This document shows, piece after piece, positions 18,823 through 27,226 of a stretch of 64,000 nucleotides of DNA (within the stretch, counting starts at the first letter, position 1; the number at the start of each line of letters is the position of its first letter). A program made the position numbers and the translations under genes. Source of the stretch: Dactylosporangium sucinum (GTDB taxonomy: Bacteria > Actinomycetota > Actinomycetes > Mycobacteriales > Micromonosporaceae); assembly GCF_014647515.1 (NCBI RefSeq), contig NZ_BMPI01000001.1, positions 186,001 to 250,000 on the forward strand. Direction: 5' to 3'. Under the pieces are notes generated by a model, which saw only the letters and a program-made list of their open reading frames with translations, made no database searches and was not told where the DNA came from.

Positions 18823-20615
18823 CGCGACGGCGCTCGCTCGGTACGAGTGTCGGCCTCGGAACCGCCCGGGCGGTCGCGCGGTCGCGCCGCCGCCTCGTCG
18901 GATCCGGGTCGTGCGCTCCGCGCGATGTCGTCAGGCACGGCGATCGCCACGTCGCCCGCGGGCACCCCCGGCGGCCGACTTCCCGCCGCCGGCGGATGCT
19001 CCGCGGGGGACAGCTGCGTCGCCCGCTCCTCGGCCCACCACCACCGCTGCTCGGCCGGCACCGGTCGTAGGTTCGGCCGCGGCGGCGCCCCGCCCGACGA
19101 GGAACCATCCGGTTCGTCCCAGGACGGCGTCCGGCGCAGTGCCTCGACGAAGGAGAGCAGCCCGGCCAGGTCCCGGTCGGCCGGTGCGCCGGGGAACGGG
19201 TCGCCGTCGTCCGGCTCGACGGCCTCGCCGGCCTCGGGCAGCTCGGAGAACGGCACGAGGCCGCGCTCGCGTCCGGTGGTACGCAGCAGCCAGATCTGCC
19301 CGTCGGTCAGCCGCTCCTGCACCTTGGCGGCGGCCCGGACCATCCGCGCTCCGGCGTCGTCCGCGACGGCGATCCGCAGGCTCGCCCGCGCGTCGGCCGG
19401 CAGGCTCCGCAGCAGACGCACAACGGCGCGCCACGGCGGCCGGTCCTGCGGCGCGTCGGGCCCGCCGACGACGACCGTGCAGTAGTCGGCGTCGAGCGGA
19501 AGCTCACGCACGGCGGTCGCGCCGTCGACGCGGTCGATGGTGTGGATCCACAGGCCGGCCTCGACCACCTCGACCATCCACCGGTCGTTGAGCGCGAGCT
19601 GGGCCGGGCCCAACGGCAGCAGGTTGTCGCCCGGTGCCGTCCACTTGTGGACCCGCGCCCCGCCGTACGGACGCCAGGCGAGCTCGACCGCGAACGGGCG
19701 CCAGCCGGGAACGCCGTCCCGCCGTACCGCGACGACGTGCCGCCCCTCGCCGAACAACTGCAGTGGCAGCCCCGTGCGCACGCGCAGGGTCTGGTTCGCC
19801 GCCTCGGACCCGATCTCGCCCAGCCGGCCGTCCGCGACCGGACGGTCGCCGTACGGCGCCAGGACGAGGCGCTCCCGCAGTGCGGTCGGCAGGGCCGCGA
19901 CCAGCTGCCGGACCTCTGCCGCGGCGAGCGGGCGCTCCCCGGGCCGGGACACCACCAGCGCGGCGTCGGCGTGGTGCATCGGCACCGCGAAGATCAGGTC
20001 GTCGGGGTCGACCGGCCCCGGGCGGTGCAACCACAGCCCGCAGGGGACGTCCTCGACGACGACGCCTCCGCCGGGTCCGAGCTGGGACGGCGGGATCTGG
20101 TCGAGGTGCCGTTCCCATTCGGGCTCGGGAAACCGCCGCCCGAGCTGCTGCGGTTCGCGGCCGGGACGGAAGCGCCACCATGAGCCGCGCCCGGCCGGCC
20201 GGTGGTCGGCCTCCGGACGACCGTGACCGTTGCTCGCGGCGACGAACAGCGACCCGTCCGGCAGGCAGAGCAGGTCACCGTCGGCGGCGATGACCTCGAC
20301 GCCGAGCCCGTCCGCCAGCTCCTGCGCCGGCGGGCGACCGCCGCGATGCGACGCGCCGGCAGCGACCAGCCGCACCGAGTCCCACCGGATCGGCACCCAG
20401 GGACGCAGCTGCTGCAGCAGCGCCGGAACGAGGGCGGAGGTCAGCCGCGACATGACGACCGCGATCCGGTCCTCCTCCGCCTGCACGCGCTTGGCCACCG
20501 CGCGGGCATCGGCCCGGTCCCCGCCGCGGACGGCGGCGACGAGGCAGTGGCCAACCTCGTCCACGTGGAGGCGGGCCGGCCGGTCCGGCGCGGCGATGCT
20601 CGACGAGGTACTCAT
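18798..20615 (-). CDS. Unknown 605-aa soluble protein of the type VII locus
   Basis: It starts at ATG 20615, overlapping the stop of the ATPase gene upstream (ATGA), and runs 605 residues. I see no signal peptide or membrane helix. The N-terminal third has alternating helices and strands (VRLVAAGASHRGGRP, VEVIAADGDLLCLPDG). The middle has many Trp and aromatic residues, and the C-terminal 100 residues are Pro/Arg/Asp-rich and probably disordered. Translational coupling to the beta-helix/AAA gene suggests the two work together, perhaps with the membrane protein that follows. No family recognised. Confidence 0.75.
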   Translation of the reverse strand: MSTSSSIAAPDRPARLHVDEVGHCLVAAVRGGDRADARAVAKRVQAEEDRIAVVMSRLTSALVPALLQQLRPWVPIRWDSVRLVAAGASHRGGRPPAQELADGLGVEVIAADGDLLCLPDGSLFVAASNGHGRPEADHRPAGRGSWWRFRPGREPQQLGRRFPEPEWERHLDQIPPSQLGPGGGVVVEDVPCGLWLHRPGPVDPDDLIFAVPMHHADAALVVSRPGERPLAAAEVRQLVAALPTALRERLVLAPYGDRPVADGRLGEIGSEAANQTLRVRTGLPLQLFGEGRHVVAVRRDGVPGWRPFAVELAWRPYGGARVHKWTAPGDNLLPLGPAQLALNDRWMVEVVEAGLWIHTIDRVDGATAVRELPLDADYCTVVVGGPDAPQDRPPWRAVVRLLRSLPADARASLRIAVADDAGARMVRAAAKVQERLTDGQIWLLRTTGRERGLVPFSELPEAGEAVEPDDGDPFPGAPADRDLAGLLSFVEALRRTPSWDEPDGSSSGGAPPRPNLRPVPAEQRWWWAEERATQLSPAEHPPAAGSRPPGVPAGDVAIAVPDDIARSARPGSDEAAARPRDRPGGSEADTRTERAPSRWRPGSAP

Positions 20616-23600
20616 TTCGGCAGATCCTCGGGAAGGAGCAGGGTGAGATCGTCGGTGGTCGGCGAGGCCAGCGTGGCGATCCGGCCCGCCTGGCGGCGGA
20701 TCAGCACGTCGAGGACCTGCCGGGCGTGGCGGCCGTTGCCGAAGGAACGTCCGCGCTCGATCCCGGCGAAGTACCGCTGCAGAGCGCCCAGGGTCCTCGG
20801 TTCACAGCTGTAGCCGGCGTGGTCCGCGTGCTGGCGCACGATGGTGACCAGCTCGTCGGCGGTGTAGTTCTCGAACTCGATCCGGGTGGAGAAGCGGGAC
20901 GCGAGACCGGGGTTGCCGGCGAGGAACGTGGCCATCTCGGCGGTGTAGCCGGCCGCGATCACCACGACCTCGTCGCGGTGGTCCTCCATCAGCTTCACCA
21001 GCGTGTCGATCGCCTCGTGCCCGAAGTCGTTGCCGCTCTGGCCGGACCGGGACAGCGTGTACGCCTCATCGATGAACAGCACGCCGCCGCGAGCGCGGTC
21101 GAACACTTCCTTGGTCCGGATCGCGGTCTGTCCGATGTACTGGGCCACGAGATCGGCCCGGCTCACCTCGATCAGCTGACCCGTGGCGAGGACGCCGAGG
21201 GCGGCCAGCAGGTCCCCGATCAACCGCGCCACGGTGGTCTTCCCCGTGCCCGGCGGGCCGGCGAAGATCAGGTGCCGGGACACGGACGGTACGGGCAGGC
21301 CGGCCGCCTGACGGTGCCGGGCCGCGGCGAGCAGGTTGACCAGGTCCGTGACCTCACGCTTGACGTTCTCCAGACCCACCATCGCGTGCAGGCGGTCGAG
21401 CAGCGCGGTGACGTCGCCGCCGCTGGCCGTGCTGGCGCCGGCGCCGACGCCCGACGACGTGGGGGTACCGAGATCCGCGGGCAGCAGTCGCATCAGGTCC
21501 TGCGGTGAGGTGCTCCCGGCGACGTCCAGCCGTTGCGCCTGACGCTCGACCATCTCCTCGAAGACCTTGCGGGCCGTGCGAGCGTTGCCGAAGTTCTCGT
21601 CGCGTGGGATCCGGGCGAAGTACGCCTGCAGCGCCGACCGGGTGCCGTACTCCAGCGTGTAGTGATGGGTGCGGCAGAAATGCTCCACAATGGTCACCAG
21701 CTCCTCGGCGGTGTAGTTGTCGAAGTCGACCGTCCTGGTGAACCGTGACTGCAGGCCCGGGTTGGAGCGCAGGAAGCCCCGCATCTGGTGCGGGTATCCG
21801 GCCGCGACGACGACCACGTCGTCGCGATGGTCCTCCATCAGCTTGACCAGCGCGTCGATCGCCTCCCGGCCGAACGAGTGGCCGCTGGCCTCGTAGTCCG
21901 ACGCGAGCGCGTACGCCTCGTCGATGAACAGCACACCACCCAGCGCCTCGGTGAACTTCTCGGTCGTCTTGATGGCGGTGCCGCCGACGTGCTGCGCGAC
22001 CAGGTCCGCCCGGGAGACCTCGACCACGTGGCCCTTCGGGAGCACACCGAGCGACGCGAGAATCCGCCCGTACAGCCGGGCGACGGTCGTCTTGCCGGTG
22101 CCCGGAGGCCCCGCGAAGACGAGGTGCCGGCTCATCGGCGGGCCCGGCAGGCCGAGCGCGCCACGGCGCCTGGCGAGCTGCTGCAGGCTCACCAGCGACG
22201 CCACCTCACGCTTGACCGAGACGAGCCCCACCAGCTCCCGCAGCTCCGCCAGCAGCGAGTCCGTCGACTCGACCAGGACGGGTACGGCCTCCGCCGAACC
22301 GGGCGGCTCGGGTGCGCCACGCTCGGCGGTGGCCCGCTTCGGATACACATCGGCCGCGCCGTTGCCGGTGCTGGTCAGGTTCTCCACCGTGAGCCGGGGA
22401 CCCGGTTCGGGCTGGCGGACGCCCGCCCCGCCGTTGCCACGTACCGTGCAGTCCCGGATCACGATCGGTTGGTCGCTCTCCACCTTGATGCCGTCGGCCT
22501 CGTTCCCGCTGACCGTGACGCCGGTCAACTGCCCGCGGGCCTCGCTGTCGAAGCGAACTCCGTCGCCGCCGCTGTCGCGGACCGTCGTACGCTCGAGGGT
22601 CGCCTCGGCAAGCCGCTCCACGACGATGCCACCCGTGCGCGCCTCGGCCACCTCACTGTCGCGCAGCACGCACCGGCCCAGCTCGCCGACCAGCAGACCC
22701 ACGTCGTCGCTCCCGGTGATCCGGGAGCCGTCCAGCTCCGGGGCGCCTCCGTCCGCCGCGTACACGCCGGCGTGGCGGGTGTCGGCGATCTCGGCGTCGG
22801 CGATGCGTCCACGGCCGTTCTCCCGGACCAGCACCCCATGCCCCTGGCAGCCGTGGATGCGCAGCCGCCGCAGGACGGGGTTGCCGCCGGAGCCGATCCG
22901 GACCCCGTGCTGGCGACACTCACGCAGCTCCACGCCGTCGAAGGTGCCCGCCGAACCCTCGACCACCACCAGGGCCGCGTCGACGGCGCCGGTGACGGTC
23001 AGGTCGGAGAACGAGGGGTCGCTACCACCGCCGACCCAGATCGCGGCCTGGGAGCCGCCGGTGACGGTACAGCCGGAGAAGGAACCCCGCGAACGCCCGA
23101 CCAGCCTGATGGCGTGACCACGGGCGCGCGTGAACCGGGTGTCCCGCACCACCGGGTCGGCCCCGTCGGCGAGCAGCATGCCGTCGCCGGCGGTCTCGGT
23201 GACCTCGCAGCCGTCGATGCTCGCCCGCGCGCTGCCGGCGACGAAGATGCCGACGTCGGACGTCTCGTGCACGGTCGTGTCCACGATCCGGGTCGTCGCC
23301 TGCTTGTCCAGCGCCACCGCGGGGCCGCCGGTGCGGGAGATGTCGCAGCCCTTGACGCTCCCGCGCGCGCCGTCCGTGCCGCAGATGCCGTTGCCCTGCG
23401 CCTCCGTGATCGTGCAGTCGCGCAGTACCAGGTCGGCGCCGGACCGCAGGACCACGCCGGACGTACCCAGGCGCTCGATCTGGCACCGGTCCACCGATCC
23501 GGTCGCGGCGTCGACCGCGACGATGCCGGCGCCCACCTCGTTGGTGACCCGACAGTCGGTCATGACGACCGACGCGCCGCCACGCACGAAGACGGCCGCC

Positions 23601-23938
23601 GGCGACTCGGCGTTGATCTCGCAGTTGTCCAGTCGCAGCCGGCCGGTCACGACGTCGACCGCGGCCGATCCGGTGTCACGATGGCGAAGCACGAGCCCGG
23701 AGAGGGTCGCGGCCTCCGTTCCCATGTGGACACCGGAGCCGGCCGGAGGAGCGATCAGCACGCTGCCCCGGCCGTCGCGAGCCGTGATGGTGACCGGCAC
23801 CGACAGGCTCAGGACCTCCTCGTACTCGCCGGGCAGGACGTCGATGATGGCACCGCTCTCCGCCGCGGCCAGTGCGTCGGCGATGTGCCGATGACATCCT
23901 GGCTCGCTCGGTGACACGGTGTGCACGCGCCGGTTCAC
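20612..23938 (-). CDS. Right-handed beta-helix repeat protein fused to two CbxX/CfxQ-type AAA+ ATPase modules
   Basis: Starting at GTG 23938, with a GGGGAG box 8 nt upstream, it has 1,108 residues. A longer frame begins at 24007 but would run deep into the YbaB-like gene. Residues about 15-510 are a parallel beta-helix (pectate-lyase/NosD style) with repeated short D-C-x-[IV] coils. Two AAA+ modules follow, each with Walker A GPPGTGKTTVARL (Lys616 and Lys900) and Walker B GGVLFIDEAY. The modules belong to the CbxX/CfxQ/SpoVK group that also holds EccA, the cytosolic ATPase of mycobacterial ESX systems. In this locus it is the best candidate for an EccA-like role, with the helix perhaps binding a substrate. 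That role is inference. Confidence 0.88.
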   Translation of the reverse strand: MNRRVHTVSPSEPGCHRHIADALAAAESGAIIDVLPGEYEEVLSLSVPVTITARDGRGSVLIAPPAGSGVHMGTEAATLSGLVLRHRDTGSAAVDVVTGRLRLDNCEINAESPAAVFVRGGASVVMTDCRVTNEVGAGIVAVDAATGSVDRCQIERLGTSGVVLRSGADLVLRDCTITEAQGNGICGTDGARGSVKGCDISRTGGPAVALDKQATTRIVDTTVHETSDVGIFVAGSARASIDGCEVTETAGDGMLLADGADPVVRDTRFTRARGHAIRLVGRSRGSFSGCTVTGGSQAAIWVGGGSDPSFSDLTVTGAVDAALVVVEGSAGTFDGVELRECRQHGVRIGSGGNPVLRRLRIHGCQGHGVLVRENGRGRIADAEIADTRHAGVYAADGGAPELDGSRITGSDDVGLLVGELGRCVLRDSEVAEARTGGIVVERLAEATLERTTVRDSGGDGVRFDSEARGQLTGVTVSGNEADGIKVESDQPIVIRDCTVRGNGGAGVRQPEPGPRLTVENLTSTGNGAADVYPKRATAERGAPEPPGSAEAVPVLVESTDSLLAELRELVGLVSVKREVASLVSLQQLARRRGALGLPGPPMSRHLVFAGPPGTGKTTVARLYGRILASLGVLPKGHVVEVSRADLVAQHVGGTAIKTTEKFTEALGGVLFIDEAYALASDYEASGHSFGREAIDALVKLMEDHRDDVVVVAAGYPHQMRGFLRSNPGLQSRFTRTVDFDNYTAEELVTIVEHFCRTHHYTLEYGTRSALQAYFARIPRDENFGNARTARKVFEEMVERQAQRLDVAGSTSPQDLMRLLPADLGTPTSSGVGAGASTASGGDVTALLDRLHAMVGLENVKREVTDLVNLLAAARHRQAAGLPVPSVSRHLIFAGPPGTGKTTVARLIGDLLAALGVLATGQLIEVSRADLVAQYIGQTAIRTKEVFDRARGGVLFIDEAYTLSRSGQSGNDFGHEAIDTLVKLMEDHRDEVVVIAAGYTAEMATFLAGNPGLASRFSTRIEFENYTADELVTIVRQHADHAGYSCEPRTLGALQRYFAGIERGRSFGNGRHARQVLDVLIRRQAGRIATLASPTTDDLTLLLPEDLPK

Positions 23939-23951
23939 GCCATCCGCTCCC

Positions 23952-24473
23952 CTACGCCTCGTCCCCGCCCGTGGCCGTGGCTGCGGGCGGTACCGGATCG
24001 GTGGCATCGTGGGTGGCCGGCGGGCCGGCCGCGCCCGAGCCGCGCCGGTGGCCGAGGCTGGCCTCCATCGAGCCCAGCAGGTCCACCACCGACTGCGGCA
24101 GCGTGACCGCGTCCGTCACCGCCGCTCCCCAGTCGAACCGGCCGCTCACGATGTCCGCGACGTCGGCCCCCTCGGGGAGGCTGTCGCTCACCGACTCCAG
24201 CACGGCGGTCCGCGCGGACTGCTGGGCCTGCCGGATGGTCGCCACGACGATGTCGGCCAGTTCGGCCGGCGCGAGATTCCGGTAGCTGGTCCCGTGGAAC
24301 GTGAGGCCGGTGATGTCACCGCGCGCGTCGACCGTCACCGAGACCTGCCGGCGGGCGGACCGGGCGGATCCGGTCACCTCCTCGATGCTGTCGTGCAGCC
24401 GGCTCAGGCTCGCCTTCTGCTTCTCGATCTCGGCCATGACCTCGTTCAGCATCGCCTCAATGCCAGGGCGCAT
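23952..24473 (-). CDS. YbaB/EbfC-like small protein (173 aa)
   Basis: ATG 24473 is chosen over ATG 24479 because a GGAGG box sits exactly 6 nt before it; the other start would have no spacing. The N-terminal helix MRPGIEAMLNEVMAEIEKQ followed by strands (QVSVTVDARGDITGLTF) is the YbaB/EbfC layout. About 70 extra C-terminal residues rich in Ala, Gly, Pro and Thr exceed the usual length of about 110. It overlaps the preceding substrate gene by 17 bp. YbaB relatives are nucleoid-associated DNA-binding proteins elsewhere, but members embedded in actinobacterial type VII loci may serve another role. Family call fairly secure, role unknown. Confidence 0.75.
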   Translation of the reverse strand: MRPGIEAMLNEVMAEIEKQKASLSRLHDSIEEVTGSARSARRQVSVTVDARGDITGLTFHGTSYRNLAPAELADIVVATIRQAQQSARTAVLESVSDSLPEGADVADIVSGRFDWGAAVTDAVTLPQSVVDLLGSMEASLGHRRGSGAAGPPATHDATDPVPPAATATGGDEA

Positions 24474-26832
24474 CGTCATCCTCCACGGTGGGCTCGACGG
24501 CGGCGGGTCGGCCGAGCGCCGAACCGGCGGCCGAGACGGGCTGGGTCCAGACGCCGTCGGACTCGGTCAGCCGCGTCTGGCTCCGGTACGGCTCGTCGTC
24601 GTTCGAGCCGTCGAAGGGGTGCGCCGTCATGACGGCCCGCGGCCCGCGCCGCTCGTCGGTCGTCGGCGGGCGCCACCGCACGGCCGGGGATCGCGGCGTC
24701 TCCGGGCGCCCGGGCGAGCCCGCACTCCACCCGGCGCCCAACGGCGCGCCGCCCGCGAACGCGCCGACCGGCGAACCGGCGGGTGGGGGCGCCGCCACCG
24801 CGCTCATCGTCGGCATCGCCGCGGCCGGCACGGCAGGCGCGCCGACGCTCGTCAGCACCGTGCCCGGATCGTCGGTACCCGCGGTGACGTTGAACTGCGG
24901 CAATCCGATGCCCGAGGCGGCGAACGTGCCGTCCCCGGTCGGGTACGCGGTCTGCGACGAGATCGGCGTGAGCTCGCCCGGGGGAGCCGGCGCGTAGGCG
25001 GCGGCCGCCGCGGGGGCGCTGCCCGTTGCCATGGTGTCGTAGCCGCGACCGGCACCCAGGGCGATGTCCGGCTTACCGTCGCCGTTGAGGTCGATGCCAC
25101 GCACGCCGTTCGCCGCCGTGACCGTGGGCGCGTCCTTGAGGATCTGGCCGTCCTGGCCGATGTCCGGCCGCCCGTCACCGTTGACGTCGACGCCCGTGAC
25201 GCCGTCGACCGTGACCAGCTTCGCGCCGCTGAGGGGCCGGCCCCGCATGTCGAGGTCGGCGACCCCGTCACCGTCGACGTCCAGTCCACGTACGCCGTCG
25301 TGTTCGACGATCGGGGCGTCGGGCAGGACCTGCCGGTCGAGCAGGATGTCGGGATCGCCGTCGCCGTCGACGTCGACCCCGATCGCACCGTTGTCACCGG
25401 TGGCGAGCGCGTCGTAGCTGAGCAGCTCGCCGTTGCGGCCGATGTCCGGTACGCCGTCGCCGTTGACGTCGACGCCCCAGAGCCCACCCGACTCCACCAG
25501 CTTGGCGCCCGGTAACGGCCTGCCGTCGAGCCCGATGTCGGGCACGCCGTCGCCGTCGACGTCGACGCCCCACACCTGGTCGGTGCCCTGTACCAGCGGC
25601 GCCCCGGGCGAGATCGGCCCGTTGAGCTTGAGGTCGGGACGCCCGTCGTCGTTGACGTCGACACCGAAGCCGTCCGTGCCCTTGGCCAGCGGCGCGTCCT
25701 TGAGGATCTCGCCGTTGGGTCCGATGTCCGGCTTCCCGTCGCCGTTGACGTCCAGGCCACGCGTGCCGTCCGGCCCGTCGACCAACGGCTTGCCCGGCAG
25801 CGGTTTGCCATCGGTGCCGATGTCGGGCTGGCCGTCGCCGTCGACGTCGATCCCCTGCGTGCCGTCGGGCGTCTGCGTCACGGGTGCGCCGGGGAGCACC
25901 GGTGACCCGGGATCCGACGTGCCCGGCGATGAGGGATCGCCACCGGATCCGCCGCCACCCGGCGACTCACCGCCGCCGGACGGTTCGCCCCCGCCCGAGC
26001 CCGACCCACCCGGGTCCGACCCACCAGAGCCCGACCCGCCCGGATCTGAGCCACCCGGGTCCGAGCCCCCCGGGTCCGAGCCACCCGGATCTGAGCCACC
26101 TGGGTCCGACCCCCCAGCGCCTGACTCGCCCGGGTCAGACCCACCGGCATCCGAACCGCTCGTGTCTTCCCCGTTGGTGTCTTCCCCGCTGGTGTCGCCG
26201 CCCTGCGTGTCCTCGCCCTGAGTGTCACCGCCACCGGATTCATCGCCGCTGGTGTCGTCACCCTCGGTGTCGTCGCCGTTGGCGTCCTCGTCGCCGCCGC
26301 TGTCGTCGCCGTTGGTGTCCTCGTCGCTCGCCGTACCGTCGTCTCCCCCGGAGGCGTCCTGCGTGGACGGGACCTCCTCAAGGGCGTCCTTCGCGGAACG
26401 GTACGCCGTGGCGAGCGTGTTGAGCACTCGCTGCGCCTCCTGGTTGACCTGCGCCTGCGCGGCCGTCTTCTGCTCCGCGGTCAGCTTGTCCCAGTACGCC
26501 TGCAACTCCTGGATCTCGCGTTGGGCGTTGGCGAGCGCGTTCTTGGCGTACTCCATGGCGCCCGGGTACCGCGCGACCACGGTGGCGGTCGGCCCGATGT
26601 ACTGCTTCGTCAACTCCTGGACGAACTCGGAGAACGCGGTTGCCCCCGCGCCCTGCCAGTGGTCCTTTGTCACCACCCGGCTCGTGTCGGCACTGACCGC
26701 GCTGACGACCCCTTCCAAGGTCTTCCGGACGGCGTCGAACGCCGACTTGGCCCGGTCGAAGCTGTCGACCTTGCCTGCCATGATCGCCTTGACGATGTCG
26801 GCGAGGGAGAGGCCCGAATAGCTGGGCGCCAT
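24457..26832 (-). CDS. Type VII substrate-like protein with nine D-x-D-G-D-G repeats
   Basis: 791 residues from ATG 26832; GTG 26844 is an alternative. Residues 1-150 are helical with an HWQGAGATAF turn and match the N-terminus of the 392-aa protein at 29337-30515. A long low-complexity part follows, first Asp/Gly/Thr/Ser (GDDTSGDESGGGDTQ type), then GGSDP and GSGSG units. Nine repeats of about 32 residues with a GxDVxGDGxPDIG core come next, resembling EF-hand/dockerin-type calcium loops. The C-terminus has a Pro-rich stretch and a tail with ESDGVWTQP and LGRP. There is no classical signal peptide, so export by the adjacent secretion system is expected. It follows the 116-aa helper gene by 1 bp. 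The calcium-binding role is inferred. Confidence 0.85.
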   Translation of the reverse strand: MAPSYSGLSLADIVKAIMAGKVDSFDRAKSAFDAVRKTLEGVVSAVSADTSRVVTKDHWQGAGATAFSEFVQELTKQYIGPTATVVARYPGAMEYAKNALANAQREIQELQAYWDKLTAEQKTAAQAQVNQEAQRVLNTLATAYRSAKDALEEVPSTQDASGGDDGTASDEDTNGDDSGGDEDANGDDTEGDDTSGDESGGGDTQGEDTQGGDTSGEDTNGEDTSGSDAGGSDPGESGAGGSDPGGSDPGGSDPGGSDPGGSDPGGSGSGGSDPGGSGSGGGEPSGGGESPGGGGSGGDPSSPGTSDPGSPVLPGAPVTQTPDGTQGIDVDGDGQPDIGTDGKPLPGKPLVDGPDGTRGLDVNGDGKPDIGPNGEILKDAPLAKGTDGFGVDVNDDGRPDLKLNGPISPGAPLVQGTDQVWGVDVDGDGVPDIGLDGRPLPGAKLVESGGLWGVDVNGDGVPDIGRNGELLSYDALATGDNGAIGVDVDGDGDPDILLDRQVLPDAPIVEHDGVRGLDVDGDGVADLDMRGRPLSGAKLVTVDGVTGVDVNGDGRPDIGQDGQILKDAPTVTAANGVRGIDLNGDGKPDIALGAGRGYDTMATGSAPAAAAAYAPAPPGELTPISSQTAYPTGDGTFAASGIGLPQFNVTAGTDDPGTVLTSVGAPAVPAAAMPTMSAVAAPPPAGSPVGAFAGGAPLGAGWSAGSPGRPETPRSPAVRWRPPTTDERRGPRAVMTAHPFDGSNDDEPYRSQTRLTESDGVWTQPVSAAGSALGRPAAVEPTVEDDDAPWH
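25060..25905 (-). repeat. Nine protein-level tandem repeats with GxDVxGDGxPDIG core
   Basis: Nine consecutive units of about 32 codons encode cores such as GIDVDGDGQPDIG, GLDVNGDGKPDIG, GVDVNDDGRPDLK and GVDVDGDGDPDIL. Units differ in codons and linkers, so this is an old, diverged array rather than a recent DNA duplication. One unit lacks the central Gly (NDDG) and one has VADLD. Confidence 0.9.
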
Positions 26833-26833
26833 G

Positions 26834-27184
26834 TCAGTCGCCACCGATTCCGGGCAGCTTGGCCGTCACCCCGTCGATCAGGCCCTGCAGGTCCGCGGCG
26901 GTCAAGTTGTTCTGCGCCTCGGTGTTGGTGGCGTTCTTGGCGACCTGCGCGAGCTTCTCACCGATGATGCCGAGGGCGTCGGCGAGCCCCTTGAGGTTCG
27001 TCTCCAGCTGGGTCTTGCGATCCGTTACGAGCTTCTCCAGTTCGTCGGCGTCGAAGAAATCGCCGGCGACCACGGCCACCTTGGCCAACTCCTTGACCCC
27101 GTGGTCCTCCACGTCGGCCTTCAGCTTCGTGAACGCTGTGGCCAACTCGCCGATGGTGTCGGCGTCATACACAATCTCGGCCAT
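26834..27184 (-). CDS. Small helical WXG100-like helper protein (116 aa)
   Basis: ATG 27184 has a GGAAGGGA box 8 nt upstream. The product has no signal peptide, no Cys and no Trp, and is almost fully helical, which fits a four-helix ESX-like dimer partner. Its second half (FFDADELEKLVTDRKTQLE onward, ending TAKLPGIGGD) lines up with the second half of the 130-aa protein at 30512-30904, which ends in STKFPGVTKL. It ends 1 bp before the nine-repeat substrate gene, an arrangement like PE/PPE pairs. Pairing with that substrate is inferred. Confidence 0.8.
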   Translation of the reverse strand: MAEIVYDADTIGELATAFTKLKADVEDHGVKELAKVAVVAGDFFDADELEKLVTDRKTQLETNLKGLADALGIIGEKLAQVAKNATNTEAQNNLTAADLQGLIDGVTAKLPGIGGD

Positions 27185-27226
27185 CGCCAAGGTCCCTTCC
27201 GGACTCGTACTGCTCGTGACTTCCGG

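Noticed and set aside
21788..23914. Plus-strand 708-codon frame opposite the beta-helix gene
   Set aside because: The minus strand encodes clear beta-helix and AAA+ motifs. The plus frame is low-complexity and an antisense artefact.
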